Assembly: GCA_003290165.1 (NCBI GenBank)
Contig: QNQO01007575.1
Location: forward strand, 394,761 to 458,760
Source: Berberis thunbergii
Lineage: Eukaryota > Streptophyta > Magnoliopsida > Ranunculales > Berberidaceae
Length of the DNA: 64,000 nt
Direction: 5' to 3'
Made by a program: the position numbers and the translations under genes
Notes under the pieces: generated by a model
Seen by the model: only the letters and a program-made list of their open reading frames with translations
What the model was told of the DNA's origin: nothing
Database searches by the model: none
Shown: in pieces, positions 10,634-22,590 of the stretch
Numbering within the stretch: the stretch's first letter is position 1
How the letters are laid out: every line of letters starts with the position of its first letter

Positions 10634-13600
10634 TCAACACCACACAATGACAACACTTAAACATGTAATCTTTTTTTCTGCGCCATACGAACCTGAGATC
10701 TTGTTCAATGTCCAGGAAGGCTCGAGGCTGTAAATGTGCTTCAATGGAGGGAGGGAGTGTGCTTCAATGGAGGGAGGGAGCACCGATATCAGCTGCATTA
10801 GGCACTTGCCGTAAGGGCACAAAGAATCTTCTCTGCCTGCACATAACCAAGATTGGACCGCAGGTTTGTTCCAACAAGTAGCAGTTTTATTTATCATCAT
10901 GTATCTTTTCTGTCTTTACGTGAAATTAACCCAATGAGAACATCAAGACGAGTCCAGAAATTAAGCAAAAGCTCCTAGCGGTTCAGGGAAAAGTTGCCTC
11001 AAACCTATGTTTGTATACCCTTTTTGTACAAGGAAACAAAGAAAATGCTACTGCTTTTGTTTGGATGCTATTTAAATAAGTCGAATTGAAAGTATACCAC
11101 GTCTGTACGCTCCTAACACATAACTTCATGTTAACTTGAATCGTCTTCTTGTGCTGGCAAAAGAAAATCAAATGATTTTATAGTCTAATAACATGAGATT
11201 TGATCCTTTGTTAAAAAAAAACAATGAATTGGAAGACTTACTGCTAAGAATGAACCCTTGAAGCAGGCTCTGGGCTTTCTCAGCCTGTTCGACTGCACCA
11301 GATATTTGAATGACCTTTTGGGTTGATTCAGGTCCGTCTTCAACTATGGTAACACTCGCTCCTGACAACTGTTTGCATTTTCATGGATGAATAGAAAAAG
11401 TTAAAATTGTCGACTATATACTACAATTGATAAAGTAAAAAAAACTTCTGCAACTCAGTTACGACTAGATACTACAATTGATAAAGTAAAAAAAACTTCT
11501 GCAACTCAGTTACCTCACTGATCTGAGCAAGCTTTTTTCCCATGACAAGCTTAGAGGCTGCTCGTTCTGGTATGACCACTTCTAGTGTACTTTTAGTAAC
11601 AAGCGGCACAGATAATCTAAAGGCCAAAAAAAGGAAGATAAATGGTCAAAATACTAGTATTGTAATGTTGGCAGTCATCGAATACGCTAAAAATTGTGAA
11701 GTACAGCTTAAAATTCACTACCTGCTTAAGCCACTTGATGTGTCTTCATGAGGATCACTTTCCCTTTGGTCAACTGATCCACTGCGAGAAGCTGAAGCAT
11801 CCTATAGACATGAAGTTGAAAATTTCCCCTCTTAAGAACCAAAATTGGTGTATACACTAAATGAAAAGCTAATAAAAAAGGAGAACTAAACAAGAAAAGA
11901 TGGAAAGGGATGCTACACTTTGAAAGAAATGATATCAGTTATTTAATTGAAAAAATGAACTAAAAGATTATCACCTTGGATGCCCAAGAAGGTGCTGCAA
12001 TCTGCAGATTCTGATAGATCGCATCTGGATTTCGGTTGGGTGAAGCAGCCTCAAGTGCAGACATGCCCCTAGCATGATCTAGTCCCAAATTAGGAAACGG
12101 TGGCAACTCATTTGGAAAGGAAACCTCACGAAATAAATGACTCCTCAACCGGTTTGTTAGCTCAACAAGGGCGTCTCGAGCTGCTGTAATCTCCGCTACG
12201 ATCTGCCCAACATTAATTATTGGTTACAATCTGGATGATCATCACATTACACCATGCAGTCATGCACGCTGTATAGGCTATAGCCGTCAGGTAATATAGC
12301 CAATGTAATCTATCTCATAGAGCAATAAATAGTCCAATAATGGTATAACAATGAACGTGTCACATATTAACTATCCTTGGGCTCCGCTTGGTACATGATA
12401 AAAGAATGCATATACAATACTTTTTACGGTGGTTACATAAATTTATAAATTTATGTGCTTGGTTGACTTTACAGAAGACCCGTACGGTTATTGGAATTTG
12501 AATTAAGGACCTCCACATCTCTTAGTTATAAAATTTTGCAAAACCTTTTAGGGATAAAATCTCCCTCATTACTTTGCAAAACTCTCATCGTCTCCTCTTT
12601 TTGTATTCTACCCCGAACTCCTTCATAAACACCCCAAACACCAACACACCATACCATAAACATAACCATCACAACCACCACCACCATCACTACATAGCAT
12701 AATCACCACAACCAACACCACCTTCACTACTACCACCACCACCACAATTTTCATAGCAAGACCAACCAAAACCACCACCACCTTTACTACTACCATAGCA
12801 TAACCACCGTTGTCGCCGCTGCCACCACCAAAACTACCATACATAACCACTACAACCACGACCACCTTCACTACTACCACCATTACTGTCATTGCCACCA
12901 CCGCCACAACAACCACTATAGCATAACCACCACAACCACCATCGTATTTGTAGCCACCACCATCACCTGCATTCATAGCCACTGCCAAGACCACAACCTC
13001 CATAACAACGACCATCTTTGCAACCACCATCACCACAACCACAATCATACCATAATTGAGAAATCAAATCATTGTCCAACTTTGCATCAATTTGCTTTAA
13101 TTATTACCAAGTGCCCGTAAAGTAATGCATTGCAAACTAATGTTGTTGCATCAGTTTGAAAAAATGCATTATATTCCAGTATACCAAGCAGAGCCTTAGT
13201 GTGAAGGTGTAAACAAGTTCTAACCTAAGCGGATTACTGTATCAAAGTTTAGAAACTGTTCCTTTCTCATGAAATTTAGTGCTTAATTGATTAATCATGA
13301 GCATCTGCATGATATACTGCTGGTAGGCTGCATCATAATCTAACATATGCACATGGTTTATTTGTTGAATTGCTCTGTGCTTAATAGAATCTGATGCCAC
13401 AGGCTTGCACTAGGAGATATGTAAATGATAAAGATTTTCACCAACATGAGTGATCACAAACCTGTACAAGCTCAGCGTCCCTAATAGTACCTAGGGCAAG
13501 ATGTTGACTCGGTAAGATCTGTATGTTTGCACCAGTTAATCTCCTCATTTCAGATAATGATCCATCCTGCCCCTCTAAGCATTTGATCTCACTCGATGGA

Positions 13601-16600
13601 ACAAGCAACCTAGTCGTTATAACATTATCTTCATCTGAACAAAGATCTACAATCCGACTCTGGATATGCAACAAAGCTTCTTGAGCTGGAAAAAGCTCAT
13701 CGTCGGGCCCCTAGCAGATAGAGAAACCAAAAAACTCATCATTGTTTCAACCATAACATAGAATCACAAGTCTAAGCGACCAAAACACAGAGCTGGTCAA
13801 CTTCACAACTAAGTATCAATATCAAATGCACATAAAAAAAATTTAATAATAAAAACGAGCCACTGTCAAGAAAACATATTCATCATGAACTGATGTTTCA
13901 TACTTGAATAACAGGAGAAATTTAGATCTCGAATCAGGCTTTTGTTTGTCATTTCTGTGGGTAGAACATAACACTCGCGGTAGAAGATTCCATGAACAAT
14001 AGCACAATAAAAAATGGCCAAAAAATAGGACACAAGGATTCACATTGCAAAAAATCAAGATCTATTTGATGGCCTTGTGCTCAAGAAGCATGGAACCATA
14101 TTCTCTATCTTTTTGGGATGTCTTGGGTCATGCTTAGGTTTTGTATTGACATCTACATCATGGAAGTTTAAGGCATTCTCAAGAGCTAGGTCTGTGCTAC
14201 GGAGCTATATTGGCTCCATCCAGGCTACAGACCTTTTCCGGAAGAAAAAAGGTTTTTTTTTCCTTTGAGAGAATTAAAATGTCATTTTGCCTTCAGTACT
14301 AAACCTGAAATTTTGGAAGACAGTAGAAACCAAACTACTAGATGGAACACGTTTTTACAATGAGATTAAAAAAAGGCTTCTGTATAGCATATTAACTAAA
14401 CAAAACTGTATTTATTGCCTCATCTAACAGTGCCTAAAGCTACTATCAAAACGAGGAATGCGTGTAACAGGTTACTGGTGAAAGAGTATCAATTGTTATC
14501 AGTTAATTGAAAGATAGTTTACTTCGTTAATGGCTGGAAATAAACTATGAAAATCCCAAGGTAAAATATATTAAACTCATTTTTCGTGTTAAGGTTTCAA
14601 AACAAGCATCAAGACACAACTTCCTGGAATCAGATAACACTGATATATATTTTCCCCAATAGTTAGAAGGATGAGAGCCATGTACATATGCATTTCAAAA
14701 TGATGCACAACTCAGAAACTTCAGTTATTCAAATGTAATGCCCGTCAACTGGAGTGAAAGAAAAGAGAAAAATAACCAAATACCTCATCAGAGCAAACAA
14801 CAATTATCCGTTCATCTGCTTCTGGCTCGAGATCTGTAACCCTGACATCTACACCAACATCACCTCGAAGCAGTTCTATAATGCCATCTGTCTCTCCCAT
14901 AACTTTGTCAACCTTGTCATTTGGACACAGTATTCGAAACACAATGTCTTGAACATGAAATGGCTGTGTATCTTTTCCCATTGATGTAACTCCAGAGTCA
15001 AATGGGTAACCAGATGACTGTGAGGCAAATGAATTGATTCTGCCATTTGTCATGCCAACAGCAGGTCGTTGGCTAAAAGGAGGTGCGTCCAGGGGTCGTT
15101 GACCAAAAGGAGGCTCGTTCAGAGGTCGTTGACCAAAAGGAGGCGCATCCAGGGGTCTTTGACCAAAGGGAGGCGCATCCAGGGGTTGTTGACCAAAAGG
15201 AGGTGCTTCCAGGGGTCGTTGACCAAAAGGAGGTGCGTCCAGTTGATGTTGAATACTGTTCACATTAGGAGCAAAATCATCATGAGGAAAAAATCGCTCG
15301 GGCGTTCCTTGGAAAGGACCACGTTCACGAAGTTGGCTTTCTCTTAGTCGTGAGGATATAATAGCAATAGCTTTCTTCACGCCATCACTGTGCCCTACAA
15401 CCTGTAGAAAGGAAGTTGACCTAAGAACTCCAACGAAAATCATATATATTATTCAAATGCATGTGATGCTAATCAAAGGAATTCAGCAGATAGAAAACAT
15501 AGTATTAATTATAATGGAAATCTCTTGCCCCATCACCCAACCCCAATATAAGGGGAAAAAGATGCTACTTCAACACAGTCAAAGTCCCCAAATAGTAAGC
15601 CTTATTAAGAAAATTCCTATCCACCTCTAAAGTTCATCAATATATGCTCTGCAGCCTATCGAAATGTGCAGGCGTTGAGCCCCAAAATGTCTAACCATTT
15701 TTAGAAAACATATTGTGGTATATTGTTTCTAGGACAATTAGAGGCATTTCTTAGTATATCCATATTAACCTTTTCCTCTAAACAAGAAAGAAAGATCAAC
15801 ATGCCTTTTCAGTGCTAGCACAAACAAGTAGTTAGTCTAATTCAGGAATCGAGGCATTTGGGGCTTTAAAGGCGAGGCTAATCTCAAGCAATTGAGATGT
15901 AAGACTTGAATTTACAAAAAAAGGCATCTAATCAATCATGAAAATGAGTGCGGATTATCTCAATCACTGAAGTTGCCAAGCTGAACTAAAGTATCCAACC
16001 AAATAACAATAGTAAAACGATTATCATGATAAAATATAAGCTAAGAAAAGCATCAATGTGGCATAACTTCACAACTTACATAACATAAAACTCACGTCTT
16101 CACAAGTTCATAAAACGAAAAACATAACATGACAAAAGAATAATCTAACATGGCCCATAGATAATAACTCCTATTAGAGACAAGGTTTAAGCCTTAGGGT
16201 TTAGCGAAAAAAGTCATTCTTGACCATTGGATCTATTAGAAACGAGGTTAAGCCTCCCGATTGGGGGCCTACGCTTGCTCCTCAACTCATGCATCGATTT
16301 ACCAAAATTACCCCCACTATCCCACTTCCTTCTATTCAAAAGGCGAGCATCCAGAAATATTCCACCATGGTTAGGGTAGTCAAACCAAGTCAAACCAACT
16401 CTCATATGAGCTCCCGGCGGTTCATTCATCTGACCTTAGACTAGGGCAACTTTTGATTCTGCAATATTTTGTTCATTAATCACTCCAAGTTTAGTTCACT
16501 CCACCAAAAACTTGGGTTTGTAAGGAATCTAGTAGTAAGTACATCTTCTTATTCCATATTTAGTTAGAACAACTTTTTAGTTTACCGATGATCATTCTTT

Positions 16601-19600
16601 AGTAATTACCTTGTTTTGAACATCTCAGTGGGACACTAGTATGTGGATTGCATGACTATATCCAAGGAAGCACAGACTCTCCAAATAATTTGTCGTATTC
16701 GTGTCTGACACGTATTTGACACGACACTCGCTCGACACGCCTCTGACACGCGTTTGACACTTGGTCAACGTGTCGGCAGGTGTTGCACACATGGTCAATG
16801 GGGTCAACATGTCGGACACACCTCCGATACACCCAAAACTTGGTCAGGACACGGTCAAGACTCATAAAACAATTTTTTTTAATTTTTACTTTTAGATATT
16901 TGCAAATAACCACCTAATTTAGTGAATGACTCTTTCAAATGCGATTTAAGACAAATAGTACAAAAAGAAACTAAAGCATAGAGTAGTTTATGCCTTTTAA
17001 ACTTTGCTTCTTCTTCTTCTCTCATTTGCTTTTTTTTCCTCTACTTCTTCACTATACTTTTTCTCTACTTTATTTTTTTGTTGCAACAGAGTGTCATCTT
17101 CTTCAAACACTCTAGGAAGGCATTTTATAATATTATTATTTATGTTTATATAATTTATTACAAAATATGACGTGTCGACGTGTCCCCGAGTCTTAGTTTT
17201 TTTAAATTGTCGAGTCGACGTGTTGTGTCATGTCTATGTCCGACACAACGCGCTTGTCCGTGTCCATGCATCCTTGTGCATATCAAATCGTTGAAGCCTC
17301 ATCCCTATATTGCGAGACTTAAGCCTCAATACTAAAATGGATAGCCTCGAGTTGAGGCGAGGCGAGGCTCAAATAGCAAGTCCTAAAAGATATATAAAAG
17401 AATAAGTAAATGTATATCTCTTTTTTTGAGTTATATTCAAGAGTTCCCATAGCTTGCTTATGAATTCAGTTTATTGTGGCAACCTATATTAATCCATGTG
17501 ACAAGATCAGTACTCGTACCTTGGATGGACTATCATTTTGACATCATGAGTATCACATCATTGAAACCTAGCTTTGTTGCTAGGATCTTAGCAATATAGT
17601 TTATTGTGACTAGTTAAGATACTACCACTGACTGAAGCCACAACAATAACTAGAGGAATCAAATTTGATTTACATCTCCACTATCAAAATCTTGATAGCC
17701 AAAAAATTTCAAGGACGTTTGGACTATGAAACTTTTGTTACAGAGGCAAAGAGTAAAAGCAAGAAAAATTAACGCCTTGGATCAATCAATCTTTGCATGT
17801 TAAATCAAAATGGAAATTCTACTCATCACATACACCTCTCTCAATGCCAAATTGAAATATTGTAATTCTCGCAATGTAATTTGCTCCTCTGCCACTAAAT
17901 TTGACAGGAAAACTAAACTAAAGCCGTGTGTGGAACCTTCACATATCAAAATCATACTCTCAAGTTAGGCCTTGGAATATCAAGAAGCCTCACGTTTGAT
18001 GGGAATTCTTGGAAGGAAATTGTAGATGGGATGTGGTCTGTAGGTCAGGGGATCAGTACGTTGGGATTATACCAAACTGGAAGATTGGTGGTTATCTGAT
18101 ATGGGATTTGTTAGGGTTGAAAACCGAACCGACGGTTCGATTTTTGCCCAAACCGAGAACTGAACCGACTTAATTAAACCGCAAACCGATCTTAATTTAT
18201 TTAAACCGCAAACTGAACCGACCAACTAAAATATTAGTAAAATCGAACCAAACCGACCGACTAAATTAAACATATTATAGTATTTTTACATATCATATAA
18301 ATATTTATTATATATTCAATCGGTTTGGTTTTGTCAGTCAAAATCACTTTAAAACCGAAAATCGAACCGACCATATTGGTTTCAAATTTTCTAAACCGAA
18401 ACCGATCACAACCAAACCGATCGGTTCAATTTTGATTTGTTCAATCGATTTAGTCGGTTTTTTAATTCAACCCTAGGATTTCTGGTATTTTTTCCAATGC
18501 AAAATAACTAAATTTTGTTATCAACAAAAGAAACATGGCATGTCAGTATGGCACTCTTTCCACTTAAATCGAAAACGATATGAAGATCTACCAACCAACC
18601 ACAAATTACTTTATTTAAGTATAGAAGTTTAGTGAATTGACTTCCTCGCCTCAATCTCCAATACCAATTTCGAACTAATCTAGTTATTTGCATAATACAT
18701 CAAATTACTCTACTAAATAATAAGGCTAAAAAATAAATTGAAACAAGTAAGCTATCTAAAACTAAGGAATGAGATTTTGCAAAATCTCAGCGAAAATTTC
18801 GTTTTTTGAATTTACGAAAAGAAAATTTTTCTTTTTTGAAAAAATTTAGAAGGTTTTTGTAAATTTTGGGGTTTTTATGTAAATTTCGTAAAAATAAAAA
18901 AATCAGTTACCAAAAATTACATTTTTTTGAAATTTTTTTAGGTTTTTTCATTAATTATGGGCGCTTTTAATTATCATTTCTTCTAATTATTTATTGATTT
19001 TTGAAACCACCCCCTGATTTTCTAATTGTCATTTCTTTTTTCTAATTTATATTAATTTCAAGTTTGCTTCATTTAATGTGTTTAATAAATTTATTTACTT
19101 GCATCTTATTTTTTTCACATATTTCATATATCTTCGAAATTTATTATATGTATTTCATGTATCATCAAAATTTTTACGTTTTTCTTTACACAGCAAAATA
19201 TTTCTTGAAATATTTCCTAAAATCAGGAGACCAAAATTAACTTGAACGTTCCATGGAACTGTGCCAGGAATAACGAAATCACAGTTCTTGTCTACAACTG
19301 ATGTTCTCAATATAATACAAGTACAACTTCCTCCAACAATGGTAATGGGTTCGGACTAGGAGACAAATTAATGATCCAATCCACACCAAAGCTGGTAACC
19401 TTTGATTTTAATGGACAAATTAATGATCCAACTCCATACCTAAGTTGTTAACCTTTGATTTCACTTAATCTAACGACTGAACAAACGCATATTTTCTCCG
19501 ATTTGAGGTTCTGAAATCATCAATTTGAACAAGGGAGGATAGAACTTTGTGGAAGCAAATTATCAATGAAAAATGAAAATATGGCTTGCTTGACTTTGGT

Positions 19601-21866
19601 TGGTTCACCAATAAAACTAAGCTCCCATAAGGTTGTGCCTTATGGTTGTAGTGATGAACCTTAGGTAGAGTTTCCAACTGCATGTTTTGTTTCAAATGGG
19701 AAAGGGAGACCGTATCAGCTTTTGAGCAACAATTGGATTAGTGATCAATCTCTTCAAAATAGATACAAGTAGGTCTTTGTACTAACTAGAAATTAAAGAG
19801 GTTCCATCGTCGAGTTTGCTATCACAACAATGATATCGTCTGGAACCTCAACCTTAGAGGGGGGGTCAAAGATTTAAAGATTGAAGAAATGATAGATATT
19901 CTGCAGATCCCGGACAATGTCTCGATGGGAGAAAAGGGAAGACAAGATTTAGGATCACAAAAGCAGCAAGTTCAAGGGGAAAGACTTCTTCAACAAATTG
20001 GTTACCAACAAAAATCAAGCAACCACCACAGGCAGTCAGGCACGTTATCCATTTTCTCGATATCCTTCGCGGATTCATTTTTCTGGAAAAAAAAAAACAC
20101 TCTCCCATGACAAAAAATTTTCCTTTGGACTCTCAGTCATGGGAGAATTTTGACAATCGACAATCTAGCAAAAAGGGCCTTAATCATCACCAATCATTGC
20201 CCCTTTGTGAAGCAGAAATGGAAAGCATCGAGCATTTGTTCTTTCAATATCCACTCACTCAAGCTATCTGGGCCTACACCGCATATGAAACAAGGTGGAA
20301 TGTTGTTCCCAACTCTGTTTGCAACCTGGGATCAACAGTCTAGATCCCTCTCTCCAACTAAAAGATGGATTCGGACAGGCTCCTTCTCATTGTTTTGTGG
20401 ACCATATGGTAGGAAAGGTACAGCAGGCTGCTCAACAGCAAGAAAATTGAGCTGCAAGGGTTATAAACATGATCAAGATCATGTCCATTCAGTTGGCATT
20501 AGCTTGGGGAATGGCCCCATACTCTTTACCCAATCCAGAGCTGCTGTAGCAGTGGGATAGTCTCATTTGTGAAATGTAGTTTGATTGTACTTTTCCTGTT
20601 TTTTTTTTCTTCTCACTTTGTGCTTTTTTCTTTCTCTGAGCTTCTCACTCAGTTTGTTCCTGTGTATTTGGTTCTTAATACCGATGTTTTATTTATCCAA
20701 AAAAGGAGGACGAAAAAATTGTTGTAACAGTTAAGGATAAAACATGATATACTTACAGGATCAGCCCCAAAAGGTGGAGGTTTGCCTTTTGCACGAGGAC
20801 TAGCATGAAGCAACGGGGTATTTTGAATTTTTTATCACTGCTTAATCAGAAGGGATAATGTTTTATTCTTATTGTTTTTAGGAAAATTCTGGTGTCATTT
20901 TCACAGTTCGTCCATTTCTCCTTGGGCAATTTAAGTTTCTGTTATCAAGACAATAGAATACAAAATTTCTAATAACAATCTTACTGCAAAAACAAATGAA
21001 AATACATCAATCAAACACAACATTGCTTTCATTAATTATGAGACTTTTGTAACCTCTCTCCATTACCACCTTGACCTAACCTAGCTATGTGCATAATCAC
21101 CAAACTCGTCAAGAATCTCAACTACACAAGAACGCTAAATAACAATTAAACAAACAAGATAACTAAATCCGATATTCACAAGAAGCTATAATACCTGTAC
21201 AACTTCCTCCGTCAATGCCACACATCGCGGCAAATTATGAGCTCTGGGCAGGACTCTAATCTGAGTCTTGGTCTCCATCCTCATTTGCTCGATAATCTTC
21301 CCTCCTTTCCCCAACAAACTTCCTACATTGACCTTTGCCACCACAAGCCTCGTCGCAACCCGCCCTCCACCACCACGAGGACCACCGAAATTCTCCTCAT
21401 CCTCACCACCATCAAATCCAAACCCAAACACAGAATCACTCTCCAGAATCCTTTCATGAATCATAAACAACGCCTCCTGCGCCGGACACAGCTGCGGAAC
21501 CCGGCCTTCAGGGTCACGGTGCTGAACGTCAGAGATCTCAATAATCCTCTCCTCATCACCCAGAACCAATTCATGAACATTCACCCACGCCCCCGTTTCT
21601 TGCCGAATCGCCTTGATTATGCTCCCCGCCTTCCCAATCACTCCCCCTGCCTTGCTATCGGGACAGAGGATTCGATAACTGGTCGACACAGTCGCCGATT
21701 GAGGAGGTGGCGGTGGTGGCGGATGGGGAAGATGTTGAAACCCATTATTGATTCTTCCACCACCACCCCCGCGACGTTGTTGATTGTTGTTGAATCTCGG
21801 TTTTGATCTCGCATCGAAACCTTGATCGAAAAAGAACTTTCTCTTCGACCGAGATCCTCTCTCCAT
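10634..21866 (-). CDS. five-KH-domain RNA-binding protein (HEN4-type), eight predicted exons
   Basis: Predicted exons (minus): 21866-21195, 15401-14784, 13710-13462, 12202-11975, 11801-11722, 11616-11514, 11368-11242, 10836-10634; together 759 codons plus stop, with phases joining throughout. KH1 starts near residue 63 (GKAG loop 78-81), KH2 near 169 (GKGG 186-189, completed by exon 2), KH3 near 377 (GETD, degenerate), KH4 near 461 (GQDG 477-480) and KH5 near 627 (MGKKLAQIS, lacking a GxxG loop). The N-terminus has an Arg/Gly-rich and a poly-Pro tract. Residues 278-337 are six copies of a 10-residue repeat (PLDAPPFGQR). Proteins of this family bind poly(C)-rich or pre-mRNA targets in the nucleus; HEN4 acts in AGAMOUS pre-mRNA processing and relatives act in flowering and stress responses. 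The start Met at 21866 is the first in a long open frame. The last exon is the least certain; the family usually ends soon after the FILS motif at the end of exon 7. Intron 1 is about 5.8 kb because of transposon insertions. Confidence 0.9.
12379..13195. mobile_element. Harbinger-like TIR element with CCA/ACC-rich interior, in KH gene intron 3
   Basis: Left end GGGCTCCGCTTGGTAC and right end (reverse-complemented) GGCTCTGCTTGGTATA form imperfect terminal inverted repeats; both lead into an AATGCAT motif about 15 bases further in. The GGG...TTGGTA terminus is typical of PIF/Harbinger and Tourist-like elements. A clean target duplication is not seen (right flank TTA, left flank CTT). The interior 12650-13040 is a degenerate ACC/CCA trinucleotide repeat that produces meaningless long open frames such as a valine-rich one on the minus strand. 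There is no transposase. Confidence 0.55.
15063..15242 (-). repeat. 30-bp coding minisatellite in the KH gene, six units
   Basis: Six in-frame 30-bp units encode LDAPPFGQRP-type decapeptides between KH2 and KH3. Units differ by a few substitutions (LEAPPFGQQP, LNEPPFGQRP, LDAPPFSQRP). The repeat keeps the frame open and lengthens a proline/phenylalanine/glutamine-rich, probably disordered, linker. Confidence 0.95.
16663..17276 (+). mobile_element. hAT-type non-autonomous element, family with CGTGTC arrays, copy 1
   Basis: The element begins CAAGGAAGCA and ends TGCATCCTTG, 10-bp terminal inverted repeats with one mismatch. Both ends carry clusters of GACACG/CGTGTC motifs. The middle has a TTCTTCTTCTTCTCTC pyrimidine tract. 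It aligns with the reverse complement of 41909-42494, which has perfect 8-bp duplications. Here the flanking octamers (ACTATATC and TGCATATC) match at only five of eight positions, so the duplication has decayed or the call of ends is slightly off. It lies in intron 1 of the KH gene. Confidence 0.75.
18112..18475. mobile_element. hAT-type MITE with AACCGA/TCGGTT subterminal repeats
   Basis: Ends are TAGGGTTGAAAACCGA and, reverse-complemented, TAGGGTTGAATTAAAA. Flanking octamers GGATTTGT and GGATTTCT match at seven of eight positions, the 8-bp duplication expected of hAT elements. Inside are many AACCGA and TCGGTT motifs in both orientations. The length is 364 bp with no ORF. It lies in intron 1 of the KH gene. 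Confidence 0.85.
19860..20706 (+). mobile_element. 5'-truncated LINE remnant in KH gene intron 1
   Basis: Plus-strand translation at about 20150-20343 gives LPLCEAEMESIEHLFFQYPL followed by TQAIWAYTAYETRW, which matches the zinc-binding (zf-RVT) segment at the C-terminus of plant LINE reverse transcriptases (C-x2-C...E-H-L-F-x-x-C-x-x-x-x-x-x-W). The first Cys and the third ligand are lost. A T-rich 3' UTR ends at TTATTTATCCAAAAAA, a short poly(A)-like tail. The 5' limit is not clear. Stops and frameshifts make it inactive, and it is antisense to the KH gene. Confidence 0.75.
20757..20799 (-). other. possible cryptic or poison exon in KH gene intron 1
   Basis: A 43-base stretch is bounded by an AG acceptor (CATGCTAG) and a strong GTAAGT donor. 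In one frame it encodes RAKGKPPPFGADP, reminiscent of the PPFG repeat in exon 2. In the frame dictated by exon 1 it would bring in a TGA. It could be a regulated non-productive exon or chance sequence next to the LINE tail. Confidence 0.25.
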
Positions 21867-22030
21867 ACTCTGATAGATGGATGGAGAATTCGAGAGATAG
21901 TTAGGGTTTATTGGTGGGTTTTCGTTGTTCTCTTGAGCTCTGAAGTTTAGGGTTTTGGTTTTGCAAACAGAGTGTTTGAGAGAGAGAGAGCTCGGAGACC
22001 GAGTTAGATTCTAAGGGTTCAGAAGAAGAG
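21867..22030 (-). promoter_or_regulatory. probable 5' UTR / promoter-proximal region of the KH gene
   Basis: This stretch upstream of the KH start codon contains a GA-dinucleotide run on the plus strand near 21977-21990 (CT-rich on the coding strand), common in plant 5' UTRs. No transcription start can be fixed. Confidence 0.35.
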
Positions 22031-22246
22031 TTAAGTCACGTAGACTTTGTTGTTGTTTGATTTTGATTTTTTCGAAGTTTCTGATTGGGCAACTTTTCAT
22101 GGAAGATCTCATTTTATGATTTTCCGTGCACTACGCTTTGGGAAAAACTATGTTGTGTACTGGCAGATGACAGCACATAGTAAATAATAACTAAATATTT
22201 ATCTATAAATTCAGTGAAAATACAAGTGCATCCACAATTGAAGACA

Positions 22247-22590
22247 TTTTTTTTTTTTAATTTGTGTCATTCACCATTTTTATTTATTTATTAATTCATG
22301 ATTGAAGGCTATACAATATTGTTGCCACTTAATATACCCGTCGCCTCCATCTCGAATGGAGACTTACTTTCGCTCAGGTCCATTACCTCCACCTCGCATG
22401 AAGACTTGCTTTCGCTCCATTTCAATCCATCTAAATAGCTACATTCAATACCTGAATACTTATCAACGATAGCTTAATAATCGGGCGAAACTCACAAAAA
22501 TCTAATCAGTGAGTTTCGAACCGTGACCTTTCACAAGAAAAGTGAATGTTCGGTCATGTCACTAACCACGTCAGAATGTAATATCACTAA
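22247..22590 (-). mobile_element. tRNA-derived SINE, copy 1
   Basis: Read on the minus strand it contains a box-A-like GTGGTTAGTGACATGACCG and a box-B-like CACGGTTCGAAACTC, and ends in a run of 12 A (T12 at 22247-22258 on the plus strand). It shares long blocks with 57241-57658, such as TATTGTTGCCACTTAATAT, CGCCTCCATCTCG, and CTCACAAAA...TCTAA. No target duplication is certain. A short internal duplication (CACTAACCAC.TCAGAATGTAAT, twice) lies at its 5' end. Confidence 0.75.

Noticed and set aside
10737..10785. Tandem GTGCTTCAATGGAGGGAGG duplication
   Set aside because: A two-copy 25-bp duplication within the predicted last KH exon or 3' UTR; too small to interpret.
12623..13048. 141-codon minus-strand ORF, almost all Val/Met/Gly
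   Set aside because: Pure product of the degenerate ACC/CCA repeat inside the TIR element; no protein family and located in an intron.
21237..21806. 189-codon plus-strand ORF opposite KH exon 1
   Set aside because: Shadow of the KH-coding strand; its composition follows from the real gene.
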